64,000 nucleotides of DNA from Parelaphostrongylus tenuis (GCA_019055375.1 JAHQIW010001321.1:84501-148500); one strand, 5' to 3'; counted from the first letter of the stretch, positions 12,025 to 24,600 are shown. Notes: generated by a model from the letters alone, not told the origin. Numbers and translations are program-made.

Positions 12025-12145
12025 CACAAAAAACCGAGCTCAAGCTGGAGTTGAACGCGGCTTTCACCTTTGACGGCGGCGCGCGCAACCAGTACACCAG
12101 CGTGGTAACCGCTCTACGCCCCTGGTAAGATTGGAACATGTTTCA
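12025..12145 (-). repeat. SINE-B tRNA-like unit, single minus copy
   Basis: Minus strand carries the A-box-like CGTAGAGCGG region and a B-box-like AACTCCAGCTT end. It is a solitary, diverged member of the family that otherwise occurs as inverted pairs. Confidence 0.45.
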
Positions 12146-12799
12146 TCTTAGAACTAGAACATTAGTTCAAACTATCGCTGAAAAAGTCCGACCACTCAAT
12201 CATTAAATGCACGGAACTCCCATGCTCCTAAAGGATGGATTTCTGGGGCATAAATGAGGCAATAAATACCAATAAAGCGAAGATTTCGATGGCAGAACGC
12301 CAACACGAGCCGTACCGGAAAGGTATGGTCGCGGTTCGAGTCCATCACATCATACATCCCGCTACAATATGCCTGCATATTTGAACAATATGTAAAAGCA
12401 GGGTAAAGTGGATTTCCGGACTAAGGCTTTTCGACTATGTCGAGGTAGATGATAGCTTAAACGACTGCATTACATTGTCTCGACGTTAGATTGGAAAGGT
12501 CAGATTGCTGAGTTGAGATGAACAAAACTCTTCATAGCCCTGAAAAAAATATTTCGGTAACTTAGAAATAAATGGTCAAAGGCGAGGGTCCCGATGGTAG
12601 AGTGCAGACCCGCGCTGCCGCAGAACAGTGTAGTGAAGGGTTTGAGTCTATTACACATGCATGAGGCTCCAAAAACTTTACTTGCCTTTCTGCACCCTCA
12701 GAGATTAAGTAGAACTAAAAGTAGACGAGCGGGAGTTGAACCCGTGTTTAACCCATTTTCTAAAATACATTCCACTCGTAGCTGTCAGCAACCAATTAT

Positions 12800-13075
12800 T
12801 GACTCTTTCACGACCGCGGACCCACCCCCTCTGCATCTCTAACCTCAGCGTGAGAATGCTTTGAATGTATTATTGTATCATCTCAACTGTAGTTGAACTT
12901 CGAACAGTTCAACTTTACATATAACACAACATAAAAAAAACAACAATAATAATACAATTGAAGTGATACAGTGATACATTCGATGCGTTCCCACACTAGA
13001 GGTTAGAGATGTAGAAGAGGTGGAGCAAACCGGCTAGCGTTGCCACGCTGGGGACTAGTGATGTAGAAGAGATAG
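12800..13075. mobile_element. Foldback MITE family 2
   Basis: Terminal words CCACCCCCTCTGCATCTCTAA and the inverse TTAGAGATGTAGAAGAGGTG enclose inner arms with ATTATTGTATCA and its inverse near 12960. Copies of the same structure are at 62.39-62.63 and 63.34-63.60 kb. Confidence 0.75.
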
Positions 13076-13309
13076 GGGGCCCCGTGGTCCCGAAAGAGTT
13101 AATGGGTCTGCTCGAGTAAGGACATATCGGCATTGAGCTTCATTAAATTCACAGCTATTGGATATGAATAATCTCAAAGAAAAATTTTTTCCCCTGCATT
13201 TTAGCTGTGTATTGATGCTATAAATATACGTCATGACATTGCTAAAAAGCAGTGAAAACAAAGAACCAAAATTAAGAAGATCTGCCAACCGAAGTTTTTC
13301 TACTATGTC

Positions 13310-13800
13310 TAGGTAGTCAATGACCTCAACGGTTGATGGAGTTGTCTTGGGATCAGTTTCGTTTGCTACTCCATCGCGAAAAGCGCGCAGAGGGAAAACG
13401 CTAGTGAAGCTGCGCGCAAGATTAAGTAAGATTAATGGAGCTTCGGGCGATGATACGGTCGCAGAAAAGACAGCTAGGAAATGGTTCGCAATGTTCAAAG
13501 CTGAAGAGAACAGTCAGGAAGATCAGTCGCGCCCGCACCATCCATAGAAAGCTCCATCAATCTCGTGCACCGCTTCACTAGGGTTTTCCCGTATATGTCA
13601 TTCGTGCACGAGTAACAAGAGAATTTCTTTCTGACAACTCCATCTCAAACCAAGTGCATAGGCAAGCTGTATACCAAGATATTTGCAAAAAAAAATGCGC
13701 AATTAAATAACCCAAAACCATGCAATTATGTTTACTTTGGTCAATGTATTTGGGGTTTATTGCTCTCTTGTTGAAACTTATGGAACGACCTAGTAATAAT
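13310..13800 (+). mobile_element. Degraded mariner-like element with transposase N-terminal remnant
   Basis: A frame at about 13437-13545 reads FGDDTV-like, then KWFAMFKAEENSQEDQSRP, matching the WFxKFKxGdxSLEDxxRsGRP linker of mariner transposases. The right end (13735-13790) has GTCAATGTATTTGGGGTTTA and GAAACTTATGGAACGACCTA, the terminal repeat shared with 17.6-18.2, 32.8 and 59.65 kb. The catalytic DDD domain is absent. Not mobile. Confidence 0.65.
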
Positions 13801-13824
13801 AATAAGAGCTATGAGTAAAGGATA

Positions 13825-14115
13825 AAGGATAGTGCTCTCGGCATTGACCAATCCCTGAAAGATGCGCCATGCATTCCCTTCAATTCTTAACTTCAAGGTG
13901 ACTGAATGCATATCTGGCCCTTACAATGACTCGCGGTAGCCTACCGATGTGTCGAGTCACTGCTGCTTATCCTCCCAGACAAGTCAGTAACCAGACCAAT
14001 TACCAGTTTACCGACCCCGGAGGGATGGATGGTTTGGCGAGCCATAAGCACGAGATCGAACCATCGACATTGTCCACGCGGGAGAGCACCTCTAACCACG
14101 AGCCACATGTGCTTA
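13825..14115 (-). repeat. SINE-A, minus strand
   Basis: The body has 'attgaccaatccctgaaagatgcgccatgcattc' and 'gactgaatgcatatctggcc', and ends in the inverted head TCTAACCACGAGCCACATGTGC. Confidence 0.75.
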
Positions 14116-14299
14116 GAGATATGAATATGAAGTCCAAATCTTCACTAACCAAAAATCAATCGTAGTTTGAACACTTCACCTTGCTAATACACGGATATTA
14201 CTTATAGTACTACTACCACTACTACAATGATTACTGCTACACTTCAGCACTTTTATTTGATCCGTCATCACAGTGGCTTTTTCACTGTTCGGCTCTGTA

Positions 14300-14530
14300 C
14301 TTTTAGCATTTAATTCGTTTAGTCGTTTTTCTGGAACGCCTTAGAATACTGATTGAGCGAGTCTCTTTGCAATCTCGAGGATAATTATGCTGTGGCGTTT
14401 CACAGGGCGTTCTTATTGACCACCGGAGAGAGCGGGGGGTGGAGCTCGCTCCACGCGCGCCGTGACGAGCATCACAACCACTCGGCCACAGCGCCCCCCT
14501 ACTGCCAAACTAATGTTTATTATCACTTTA
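14300..14530. repeat. tRNA-like / 'SINE-C' repeat with GC-rich end
   Basis: Contains 'tgcaatctcgaggataattatgc', related to 45.17 kb, followed by a GC-rich stretch ending CGGCCACAGCGCCCCC, related to 53.43-53.52 kb. It resembles the tRNA-like SINE class at 37.16 and 61.0 kb. No gene. Confidence 0.4.
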
Positions 14531-15118
14531 TTATAAACGGATAACAACTATATTGAATTAAAATGAGCTCTACTAGCTTCTAGGCTAAGCTTAATACAAA
14601 TTTAACAAAGAAAATTTGACATGAAACATCCTGGAAGAAAGATACGATGCTTAGAGAATTCCTGAAGGGTCACCCCTCCAACGGGGTTTGCGTCACTCCC
14701 GATGCTCAACGGGACGACAGGTGATAAATAGGTCAGGGCTTACTATTAAGCGAGCTTACTAGTAATAACCCGCATAATGAGAGCTATAATGGCCGAACAG
14801 GTCAAAACATGAAGAACTACGAAGAAGAGACCGGCTCATAGAACCGATGAGTGACTGTCATCGTCATCGCGTCGCAGCGGAAAGGAGAATGTCACCGACA
14901 ATGTGTCAGCAGCAGTGATTTGCGTCAATCACACGCTGACGTCAACGCGGTTCAATAAATCCGTGCCTCGTGTTTGAATTCAATCCATAAATTTCTCGAT
15001 ACTCATCCGCGTCAACTCCTATGAGGTTTTTCTTTCCTTCTTTTCTTTTGCGTTTGATCTCGTGTTTTTTTCGGCAATCGATTTATCGGTTTTTGCCCTA
15101 TATGCGGAAACATCCACT

Positions 15119-15132
15119 TCTTCTGTTTCCAG
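15119..15132 (+). promoter_or_regulatory. Likely spliced-leader trans-splice acceptor of FIS1
   Basis: A polypyrimidine run ending TTTCCAG lies 18 nt before the FIS1 ATG at 15151, with no upstream donor in sight. This is the usual layout of a nematode trans-splice acceptor. Inference. Confidence 0.5.
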
Positions 15133-15150
15133 TGTCATCATTACGAAGTT

Positions 15151-17445
15151 ATGTTGAGGGACGTTGACAGTGTTCTCGATGAACGGGTTGATCCCTATGA
15201 CCTCGAGGTAAGCCACTATCGATTTTTTCGCCCCGCTCGGCCCGAAAAATATTGATTATGATCTGCAATTTCTTTGATGTGTGGCGAAAGCGGTATGCGT
15301 CAGCACGCGCTGCTCGGACAGTCCGCAGAGATCGGCGCCTCCTTCAATACAATCTGACACTCACAAGGTAGATCTATGTTTCAGGGCCTCTGTTTTCAAT
15401 GGCGGGCTTGAGTGTTGGTAAAATGCCATTATTAGATATTGAGTGCGCGCTCCGTCAGCCACTCTTCGTAGCCGTCCCAACGAACGACCCGCCAGCCGCT
15501 CTTCGTCGCCGTCCGAAGCGCCACCCAGACTGCAGGAAACAGCCGCGTGCGTAAAGGTTAACCCTAATAGACGTGCACCCACGGTCTCTGCATCTTCAGC
15601 TGGCAACTCTGGTCGATCTGCTCCACCTCCTATCAATCTCTAACCCAAGCATGCTACGTCTGACAGTGGCGGGTGATTGGACATGCACAGGAGATGGAGC
15701 AGACTTTCGACGTTGCCGGTTAGGAATGCGCAGCCGGTGGGTCCACGGTCCCGAAAAGGGCAACCCTGTTGTGATGGCGGCTGGTCAATAGCGCAGCGTG
15801 ATTCGAAGGCGGCGCGAAATTTTTGTCCTATAACTGGGAAAAAAACCTCTAGGTTTTTTTGTGTCACGGTGATCTCGATGATTATATATGTATATATTAC
15901 TTGCAAAAGAAAAACTTCGAGGGTGCAACGTGATATTCTTTTCGCTCTTGCAACACTATATAAAGACCTTGAAAATAATTATTATTTAAGAATTGTCGAG
16001 ATCAGAGCTATCGAATGGCTAACAAAAGCCCAGCGAAGTGCCATCCACAGACCCTGTCGAGCAAATAAAGCGAACCGAGTGTGGAACATAATACTATTTT
16101 TGCTGTTACAACGCAATAAGAAAGGCTTTTTGGAGACCAAACACAATAATGAAATTGTCGAAATCAAAACTTCTAAATAGTTACTGAATTTCTAGGAAAA
16201 AGTTTCTTTCAGCGAAAAAAACTTCCAGAAAACCGTGTGTGTTTTTTGGATACACGTCGTCCCAAGGGGGTTAACCTTACGCGACCATGGACTCAACCCT
16301 CTGCGTGTTTAATCCTTAGCGTGTTGCGTCTAACAATGGCATCTGACTTCCAGTGTGTGATTGTTAGACGCAGCGCGCTGAGGGCTGAGGGGACGCAACT
16401 TTCGAAGGGCTGGGCCCATTATTCCGTAAGGATTAAGTGATCTTTGTTTAGAAAGTGCGCGACACGTACGAAACTCAAAGTCGCCGTGGTATACCGAGTG
16501 CAATGGCGACATTCAACTATGCTATAGCGCTTATTCGATCAACGAAACAAGATGTAGTCGAGGGATCACATTTGTTAGAAAGTAAGCAGTAAGTTCATCG
16601 AAGCAAAACTGAATTCTCCATAAGAAAGGGATTAGTTCCAGAGCTTCTGCAACAGGAACCAGTTGATGTCAATAAGAGAGACTACGTGTACTATCTCGCG
16701 ATTGCCAATGCTCGTTTGAGGGTGAGTGAAGGCCTTGGGTTTTATCTCTTTGATTCTTTGATATGTCATAATTCAGAACTACGATCGTGCCCTTGCGTAT
16801 ATCGACATTTTGCTTGCAGCAGAAAGCCACAATCGGCAAGCTATGCAGCTTCGCGAAATAATAGAGAAAAGAATGAGAAAAGGTAATTTTTTCTTTCGTT
16901 ACCGCAACAAACGAATGTAAATCTGCATCCATATATAAATTGTGTAGAAATGTCAATAATGACGAAGTTTCATTTTCTGGTTGCTTTGCTTTGCAACAAA
17001 AGTACCAGCTTAACTGTCTGTTTCATTCGTGTTATTTGATTTGACATGATTTATATATAAACATATCATGCTGTTGTGGTGTGGCCGACTGGCAAGTGGT
17101 ACTAGGCACCAGATTGGTCCCTGGAACACTTACCGGCACTCAATAACGAACACCTCAGCTTGGCTATCCTCGAGATTGACAGGAGACTTGCTCAACCAGT
17201 ATTCTGTGACCTTCATGAACAAGATGGAATCATTAAGCAAGCGAGGGGACGAAGCGTATGTGAGAAGTGCCGGGACCCACAAAATAAGGACTGATATGGG
17301 TTCATTAAATTTTAACCTAAAGAAAGTGATAGTATATCTTTGATTGGTCACTGATTCAGATGGGCTGCTTGGTCTGGCAGTTATTGGCGGCGGGGTTTTG
17401 GTGTTAACGGGCATTGTAGCTGCTTTGTTTGCGGCAAAGAAGTAA
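15151..17445 (+). CDS. FIS1: Mitochondrial fission 1 protein (FIS1), complete
   Basis: Tail-anchored outer mitochondrial membrane protein, an adaptor in mitochondrial and peroxisomal fission. Exons 15151-15207, 16452-16581, 16636-16721, 16777-16882 and 17360-17445 join in phase to 465 nt, 154 residues (human FIS1 has 152). The N-terminal arm is MLRDVDSVLDERVDPYDLE. Two TPR-like repeats follow, with FNYAIALIRSTKQDVVEG, DYVYYLAIANARLR and YDRALAYIDILLAAE. The C-terminal anchor is hydrophobic (LLGLAVIGGG ... GIVAALFAAKK) with two final lysines, typical for outer-membrane targeting. Nematodes have two paralogues, and which one this is cannot be told. Intron 1 (1.24 kb) holds a GC-rich repeat, a foldback and family D sequence. 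AATAAA follows at 17520. Confidence 0.95.
15560..15785. mobile_element. Foldback-type MITE, GC-rich, in FIS1 intron 1
   Basis: The ends ACCCACGGTCTCTGC and GTGGGTCCACGGTCCCG are approximate inverse repeats, and the inner parts include GATCTGCTCCACCTCC against GGAGATGGAGCAGAC. The same terminal words occur in foldback families 2 and 3. There are open frames on both strands here but no splice or domain support. Confidence 0.55.
15790..16215. repeat. Family D interspersed repeat in FIS1 intron 1
   Basis: Shares 'ttttcgctcttgcaacactata', 'gtcgagatcagagctatcgaatgg' and 'agcgaagtgccat' with 56.80-57.13 kb in the same orientation. No transposase-like frame is visible. Confidence 0.6.
16250..16432. 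mobile_element. Foldback MITE family 3
   Basis: The inner inverted pair GTTGCGTCTAACAATGGC and GTGATTGTTAGACGCAG sits between ends resembling AGGGGGTTAACC. It ends about 20 bp before the FIS1 acceptor at 16451, so it has been tolerated directly upstream of an exon. A relative is at 60470-60655. Confidence 0.65.
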
Positions 17446-17519
17446 TCAGTGATCTGACTCTATTCGTGTCATATATTGCGTTGTTGTTTCGTTCTGTAAA
17501 TGAAATGGTGAGCTGTATT

Positions 17520-17525
17520 AATAAA
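17520..17525 (+). terminator. Poly(A) signal of FIS1
   Basis: AATAAA, 75 bp after the FIS1 stop codon. Confidence 0.75.
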
Positions 17526-17597
17526 GAAGATTGTTGTTATTGTGTACCTACGATGTTTAGTCGCGTGTTTTCCCTTTTCATTCTTTTTTTCATTATT

Positions 17598-18180
17598 AAG
17601 GTCTTCTCATAGGTTGTGGCACGAGACAGTAAACATCAAATTTATCAGCTAAGAGTAATTAACTTGCTTAACAACGCTGTTCAAAGTGTGTATCATGAAT
17701 TTGAACAATTTTTTTTTGTCATTTTCGAGGCAACAAATCAGTGCCCCTTGTTTTCTGAGCTACCTTTGGAACTAAATTTGACTATACCTGCTGCATGATG
17801 GCCGCTCAGCGAAGTCTACATCGCAATTTGCTGCTTCACGACTACGAATTGGGACGCGATGTACGAACTGCCTTCGAGAAGATCGACAGTGCAAAGGCTC
17901 AAGAATTTGCGCTCACGCGAACATCGTTTCTGTTCCTTACTGAGTTTCGCGCCGGTAATTTGCTTTCTTGACTCTGAGAGACCAATTTGGAGGACCAGCT
18001 GCGCTCCGGACGTCGACATGGTTGATCGAGAGGCCGTCATCGAATTAACTGAAAAGGATCCTACTTTAACTATTAAAGGGTTGGCCGAGCGTTTTGACTG
18101 CTGCCATGCGACAATCAGCATAATATTGGGTATTAAGTTTGGTGTTTACTGCTGTAGTGCCAAAACTTATGAGATGAACC
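17598..18180 (+). mobile_element. Mariner-like element remnant with partial transposase
   Basis: Inverted ends GGTTGTGGCACGAGACAGTA (left) and the inverse GTAGTGCCAAAACTTATGAG (right) bound a 580 bp remnant. Inside, from about 17796, is a frame with LLHDYELGRDVRTAFEKI. After frame breaks come NLEDQLRSGRR and VIELTEKDPTLTIKGLAERF then CCHATISI. These are the paired helix-turn-helix DNA-binding parts of a mariner transposase. The catalytic domain is absent. It lies in the 2.5 kb between the convergent FIS1 and AGFG genes. Confidence 0.8.
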
Positions 18181-18344
18181 AATATTTGAAGATTGCCCTA
18201 CTATGCATTTTAACTTAATTTCAAGAAAATCGCAAAAATTCTCAGACCAGCATTAGCTGTAATCAAATCAGTTACTGATTAATTCAAGTTGACACCACGA
18301 AGACTTAATCTTTCTATGGGAAATTTTGTTTGCACTTTCGTTCC

Positions 18345-18590
18345 GAGTGTTTTCTTAAACCACAGCTCAAAGATTCAATATGCCTGGTTATCATTTTTTG
18401 AGCCACGCATGTCAGTGGTCTGTCAAACAGGGCTGACTTATAGAGCCCGATACACGCTTTTCGATCTTGCGATCTCGTCAGTCGGGCAGATACTCTTTCT
18501 CGTCTTTTGCCAATCCTGTGTGGGTGCTCCAGTCCACACACTAAGGTAATGCGTGGCTCAAAAAGTGATCACCAGGCATATTTGTTTGCA
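18345..18590. mobile_element. Foldback MITE family 1
   Basis: The left arm TTTTGAGCCACGCATGTCAG is intact. The right arm is shortened and ends GCGTGGCTCAAAAAGTGATC. The internal part is like the 4.0 kb copy. Confidence 0.75.
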
Positions 18591-18599
18591 CTGTTGCGG

Positions 18600-19925
18600 T
18601 AGGTTTTCATACAAGATTGAACGCAACTTAGGCTGAGGCAGTGATTTTTGAAAATCTCAATCGGACTTGATTAGTTTCAAATCGAGCGGTCAAGTTAGTT
18701 TTAATAATTAACTTTGCCACATCGGTCTTGATAGAACGGACGAGCATGACTAGCTTTGTGAACAGATCTAGACATCGAGTTGTACATACCAACCTTGCCA
18801 AACATTGATAGTTGCACTTATCCATTTATCCTAGATACGTTTAGAGCTAATTATCATTTGAACTAAAATAAGTACTGTGAAAAGGATTGAAAGGTAAACA
18901 CCTCTTAAGAAAGCTTTTACTGTGGGGGTGAGGTAAAGTTAAATCTTTCTGTCGCAAGTAGTTTCTCAAAATTTGGATCAAAATGGGACATATGATTATC
19001 AGTGCGTTGCCGAGATCTGGTGTGACAAGATGGAAAGGCAGCACTTCTCAAACTGCCGATCTCGCTATCTGACATCAAGAGATACTACTCAGCCATGATA
19101 AGTTGTAAACCTCGGGAGCAGAGTAATACTCTTCGTATTACAACTCGTCTGCTCAACGAATGAAAAAATTTTAATTTATAGATAGAGAGTTCCACAACAT
19201 TTTCTGCCTTGGTGAGTTAGAACTATGGTATTCCTTCCAATTCATTCTATTTCATCGATGAACTGGAGTAGCCTTGTTGTGAGACTCGATGTTAATAGTT
19301 TTCGTTTCTCTGTAAAAAAGAATTTGATGGAAAATGTTCTGCGTTGTAGTATAGCTGTAGTTGTAGTATACAGTTTCAATACAAGTTTACTGCAAATAAA
19401 TAAAACATTGTGAAGAATGTGCTGAAATATTTCGTCTACATGAGAAAATTTTCGACTATTTGATAACTACACATGTGAGGATGACTAGAGAATATGTTAC
19501 AATGACCGCATTAAAACAAGCAGTACGCAGTAGCAGTGTGATCTATTCTATAGGAACTGACAACCTTAAGATTACATAAAGCAGATCTACTAGTATTTGA
19601 GCGATATCTGCGAAAATCAATGATAACCCATAATGCTGCAATATTAGTGATAGGAGAACTTGAGAAACGATCGCCATGAAAGGTCGGTTTGTAAAACGAT
19701 ATCATCAGTAGACAATTACTGATTGGGACGGGCACTGCGCTCGACGTCTTCCGTACGTCGAGCTGAAAAATTGTGCCGTACAGTAATGCTCTATTCAGTT
19801 TCAAGATATCATTTCATGAGCAATCTAATACTGAATGCAAAAGATATCTCGGCTTTAGATCGAAGCATTGTACATAAGTGGTGGCCGAGTAAAATGAAAA
19901 GCACTTTACTTAAACGAAGTACTGC
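18600..19925. other. Intergenic region downstream of AGFG, no gene recognised
   Basis: Moderately AT-rich. Open frames exist but show no domain, no matching splice pair and no family resemblance. The AGFG 3' UTR must begin at 19925, but no perfect AATAAA was found on the minus strand here. A variant signal is possible. Confidence 0.4.
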
Positions 19926-21359
19926 TTAAACAAATGGATTCCAACTCTGAGCACTTCCGGTGCTTTGTAGTGAATCGGTGCCAAAGCGTGCCTGAAACGA
20001 TATCTTAATATATAGGCTGAAGAACTTAGATACTCAAAGATAATCGTATGAGACCTGGTGATAAGGTACAGCAAATGGATTGCTCATCATCATAGTCGAA
20101 GAATTTGGTAGATGGGATTGGTCACGCTGAGTACTCGGTACTCCTCCGAATGGTTGCTGCACGAATGGATTTGAAGGTATACTTGCTGAACAGAAGGATA
20201 AAGAACATCAATTGAAAGTGTCTATCACCACAACAACAAAACAAATATAGTACAGAAAATATTGTTAGAATTACATGGAAAGTCGAAAACTCGGCGAGAG
20301 AGCGCGACTCAAGTACTAATTAATAGGATTGTTTCAACATTACGGAGGGGCTCAAAAGATAAAAACGATGAAGCTCTCGGAGTTAATCGATTCCTGACGG
20401 ATGTGTCATGCATTCAACGTCATCAGGAATCGTTAGAGGTGACTCAATGCATATCTGGCCTTTACCATAACTAACGGTGGTCTCCCGCTGTAGCGAGTCA
20501 GTGGTGCTATCCCTTCAAGGCAAGTCTGATACCAATTCGCCAACAACGAGGAGAGGAAGGCTTGGTAAGCTTGAGAGCGAATCGAACCACTAACTACCGA
20601 CTGATCGACTACGTCCTTCTTATGATAATGATACTTACTAGTTTTGTTATTTCAACATGTAAAGTACATACCATAGGAGTTAGAATGCGGAGCATGCTGT
20701 TGCATATTGTCGAATGACGATGTGCTAGCTGGTATCGTCGTCGACGTTTCCATTTCAGCAATCGCTCCAAGTGTGTTACTCTTTGGCATCATTGAGCTAA
20801 ATCCAGTGGACGGCCTCATCTGGGTGTAATCACAAAATGTATGTGTATAATGAGCTGGTGGCAGACCGGTCGAGAAACCTGTGTGTTAGATAGGATAGAA
20901 GGAAAGGAAAGAGAGGGAAAAAAATCCATGTCATCAAATCATATATCCAAGGATGCTAAGTGATAAAGCGAAACCTTCGACCCCAAGCGGGAGTTAAAGC
21001 CACACGTTTCACTCTTATTGGGAGCGCATGCTACTCATCACACCACCGCGGCCCTCTACTCTGTCCTTCTCGTCTCACCTTTTCTTGAGACTTTTTTAAA
21101 GGTCTATAATTGGCACTAAATAACAGCTAGCTCCTACTGAATTGTCAAATACATCCGTTTCTACTTAATAGTGCACTGGCTGGCACAAGCCTACAGTATG
21201 AGTGAAACGCGGGTTCATCTTGCGCTCAGGATCAAGTGTTTTGGGCATCAATCGGCGTCCTTGATATGTATTTTACATACATGTACATATATATATATAT
21301 GTATGTATATATATGCATGTATATATGCATATGCATGCGTGCATATATGCACGCTTATA

Positions 21360-21406
<47 letters not shown>

Positions 21407-21594
21407 GTAAACATGTGTGTATATGCTAGCACATATATGCATGTGTACGTGTACACATGTACATATATGTACACATACATGTATATATACATATATGTAT
21501 ATATAACATGTAGATGCATATATGCATATGTATATATGCGTACATATGTCTATGTAGTTATATGCATATACATATGTATATATATATGTATATA

Positions 21595-21647
<53 letters not shown>

Positions 21648-24600
21648 GCACCACAACACAGCCATAAGCGCGGTAAACTCTAAGAAACGTTGTCGGTTTT
21701 TCCATTAAATCACTAGCATAAAGGCTGACCCCAAGTTTTCCGAAGGTTGTGGAGAATAGCGGTTTCGTAAAGTTAAAAGACAAAGCAAAAATCAACGACA
21801 GAGGTTTTGTATATGCTCCATCGTAGTATGAAGTCAACCTCTACTGCTTAACGGTAACACTGCTTACGCCTCTCTTGCCAAAGAACTACCTTAACCCTTT
21901 ACGGGAGGTAGAGTGTCATCTTCGTTCCTCAACTTTTCACATTTCTTTTCCGCTGGACAAAGCTTCTTTACTGAGATCTCAGTAATTTTTCGAAAGCTTA
22001 AATCTCGGTGACTTCAACACTGTTTCTTTTTCAAAAAAGGCCTTGATAGTGTGCTGTAACCGCGAAATTAAAGTTACGTTTCACACTCAGTGCGCCTTGT
22101 TTGCACAGCTATGGTCTGTGGATAGTTTTTCATTGGACTACGCTGATACTTATTCGATAGCACAATTCTGGCCGATTCCAAAGCTAGATTTGATTTTTGA
22201 GAGGTCTTCATAGTGCGTTATAAGAAGGAAACTAACACTAAGCTTTACACTCGGAGTCTCCGCATATAAGAATTACATTTGCAGAAAAAGTATATCAGCA
22301 AACAGAGAAAATAATGAAGTATCTAAAAATAGCAGAGAGTCCAGAGTTTTTCCCAAAGCGGAGGAAAACTCTTAACAGAATAATGAAAATTGCTCGCCAC
22401 GTAAAAGGTTGAACAATCCTTGAACTGTAAGTTTATCTCTATCTACGTAGTCACTTAGCATTATTTCCATATGCCCTCTTCGAGGACCAGCATTAACAAG
22501 CAGGCGGCGTCGTGCCTTCCTTGCGCGGCAGCCAGACAAGACAAACGGCTCTGCATGGCTGTGCATGCGCGTCTGGGTGTCTGCCTGCTTTCCCACGAGA
22601 CGCCGCGGCGCCGTTACCGCAACTGAGTGAGATCTGACGACGCGAGCATCAAGATGACTCACAAGGACCTTAAGGTGTTGATAACAGTCGCTCAAATGCC
22701 CGCATGGCAGTTGAATAAAAATTATACGAATTTCCCTAGATACAGAGGATTCCTTGCCGTTGAACCTCAAACAAACACAATCGTACGCCTGAGATCACTA
22801 CTGAAGGCTTAACAAAATAGAAGTAAGAAGATCAACTTTTGACGTAGATCAATCCTAAAGGGACGTGTTGTGTATTCGACTTCATCAAGCATCGCTAGAG
22901 ATGATTAAATACACATCTGGCCTTATCAATGACTTGTGGTGGCCTATCAATTTATCTAGTCAAAGGTGCTCTCCTTCTAAACAAGTCTGATAACAATTCA
23001 CCGTCCGCATAGGAATGAGAGGCTTGAAGAGTCTTGAGCGCGGGATTACACTTCCGACCTCACGTGTGTGTGTTACAGGGCACGTCTAATCACTGCGCCA
23101 CTACTGGAACAACAACGGTACTTATGTGTTAGACGGCGACAAATTTTAAAGCCGATCTCATTTGCTTGACAGGAATTTTTCACAGGAGTGTTAGTAACAA
23201 TTCGAACGCTTGAATCTCTGGCAACAACTCCACGTCGCCGGCTTTTCAAAACACCCTTTTATAACGTTGTAGCATCCAGAACACAAATTTGTTTCTCACT
23301 AGCCTTCGACCTTCAATTTTACCACGAGCACGAAAAGCATATCAGCGTGTAAAGAATTTTCCAAAGTATCAGAATCATGATTTCTTACCTAAAGTTTCTG
23401 TCGAAGCGGTGAAAAAAAATCTTTAATGAAGTAGCAATAACTTCTACCCTTCTAACGCATAATGCGCCCTAACGAGGTACGCGGTAGATCAGCCAATAAC
23501 TTTACTAACAAGTCGTCGCTGTGGCTTCCCTTCACGCTTTACTAAGCTCTGAATCTTTTGGGCGACTTCGTTTACCAGTCAACTCAGGAGTGAGGGGAAA
23601 GGGGCATGGCAGGGGCGGAACGATCGACCGCGTTTGAAATATTGTTATTCAATTTGAGATTTCCCACCACATCGACAACAATCTAGATAAAAACGCGGAT
23701 TCTGATACTACGGAGTATTGTCTACACGCTGATATGCTTTTCGTGCTTCCAACGATTTATACGCTTTTGAAAATGAAGGCGCAAGGAGAGTGAAAAACGA
23801 ATTTTTATTCCGAATACTACAATGTTACAGAAGGATGTCTTGAAAAACCGGCGACGTAGAGTTGTAGCCAGAGATTTGAGCTTACGGATGATTACTAACA
23901 CTCCTATGAAAAATTAGTGTCCCGCAAATGAGGTCGGCTCAAAAATTTACCGCCGTCTAATACATAAGTAGCTATTGCGTAGGTTTGAATTTTCATAAAA
24001 TATCAAAAACCGACAGAGATATCGCAAACTCTTAATCCTTTGTGGAAGCTGGTCGATATTAGCAAGCGGTGTGAAATTCTTGCTTTTTTGTAAAAATTTT
24101 CCACCCCGGAAGAAAAGCTTAGGTTTTTAGTATAACTCTACAAGCACATGATTTCCTTAGCACGCTTTTATACTTGTTTGTGTATATATAGCTCTTAATT
24201 ATGAAGAAAAATGAGAGTGTGAATGTAATCTTCCTTTCGCACACACAGTTCACTAAGACAACCTTCCTAAAAGCCGAATTCATCTTCGAAATCACAGAGA
24301 TTTGTGCTATTAATAATAACAAGTCCAAACTAATTATATACTATCCACAGACCTTAGTTGTGCAAACATAGCACTTTCAGTGTGAAACACAATTCTATTT
24401 TTGCTGCTACAGCGTAGCAAGATAGTCTTTTCGCAAAACAAGCAAGGTGTTGAAATCGCGAAATCTGGCCTTTTGAATGACCACTGGAATTCTAGTTAAG
24501 AAGCTCTATCCAGCGAAATAAGACCTCTCAAAAGTTGAGGGTCATAGGTGCCTTCATCGTCCGCGAAGAGTTGAAATATCTACATCGAAAAAATTCAAAT

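Noticed and set aside
21236..21837. Long tyrosine/isoleucine-rich open frames on both strands
   Set aside because: They are translations of the TA/TATG microsatellite and have no splice or domain support.
22372..22770. 132-codon minus frame across a GC-rich block
   Set aside because: Most of it coincides with a dispersed GC-rich repeat also found at 59.3 kb, and no family motif is present.
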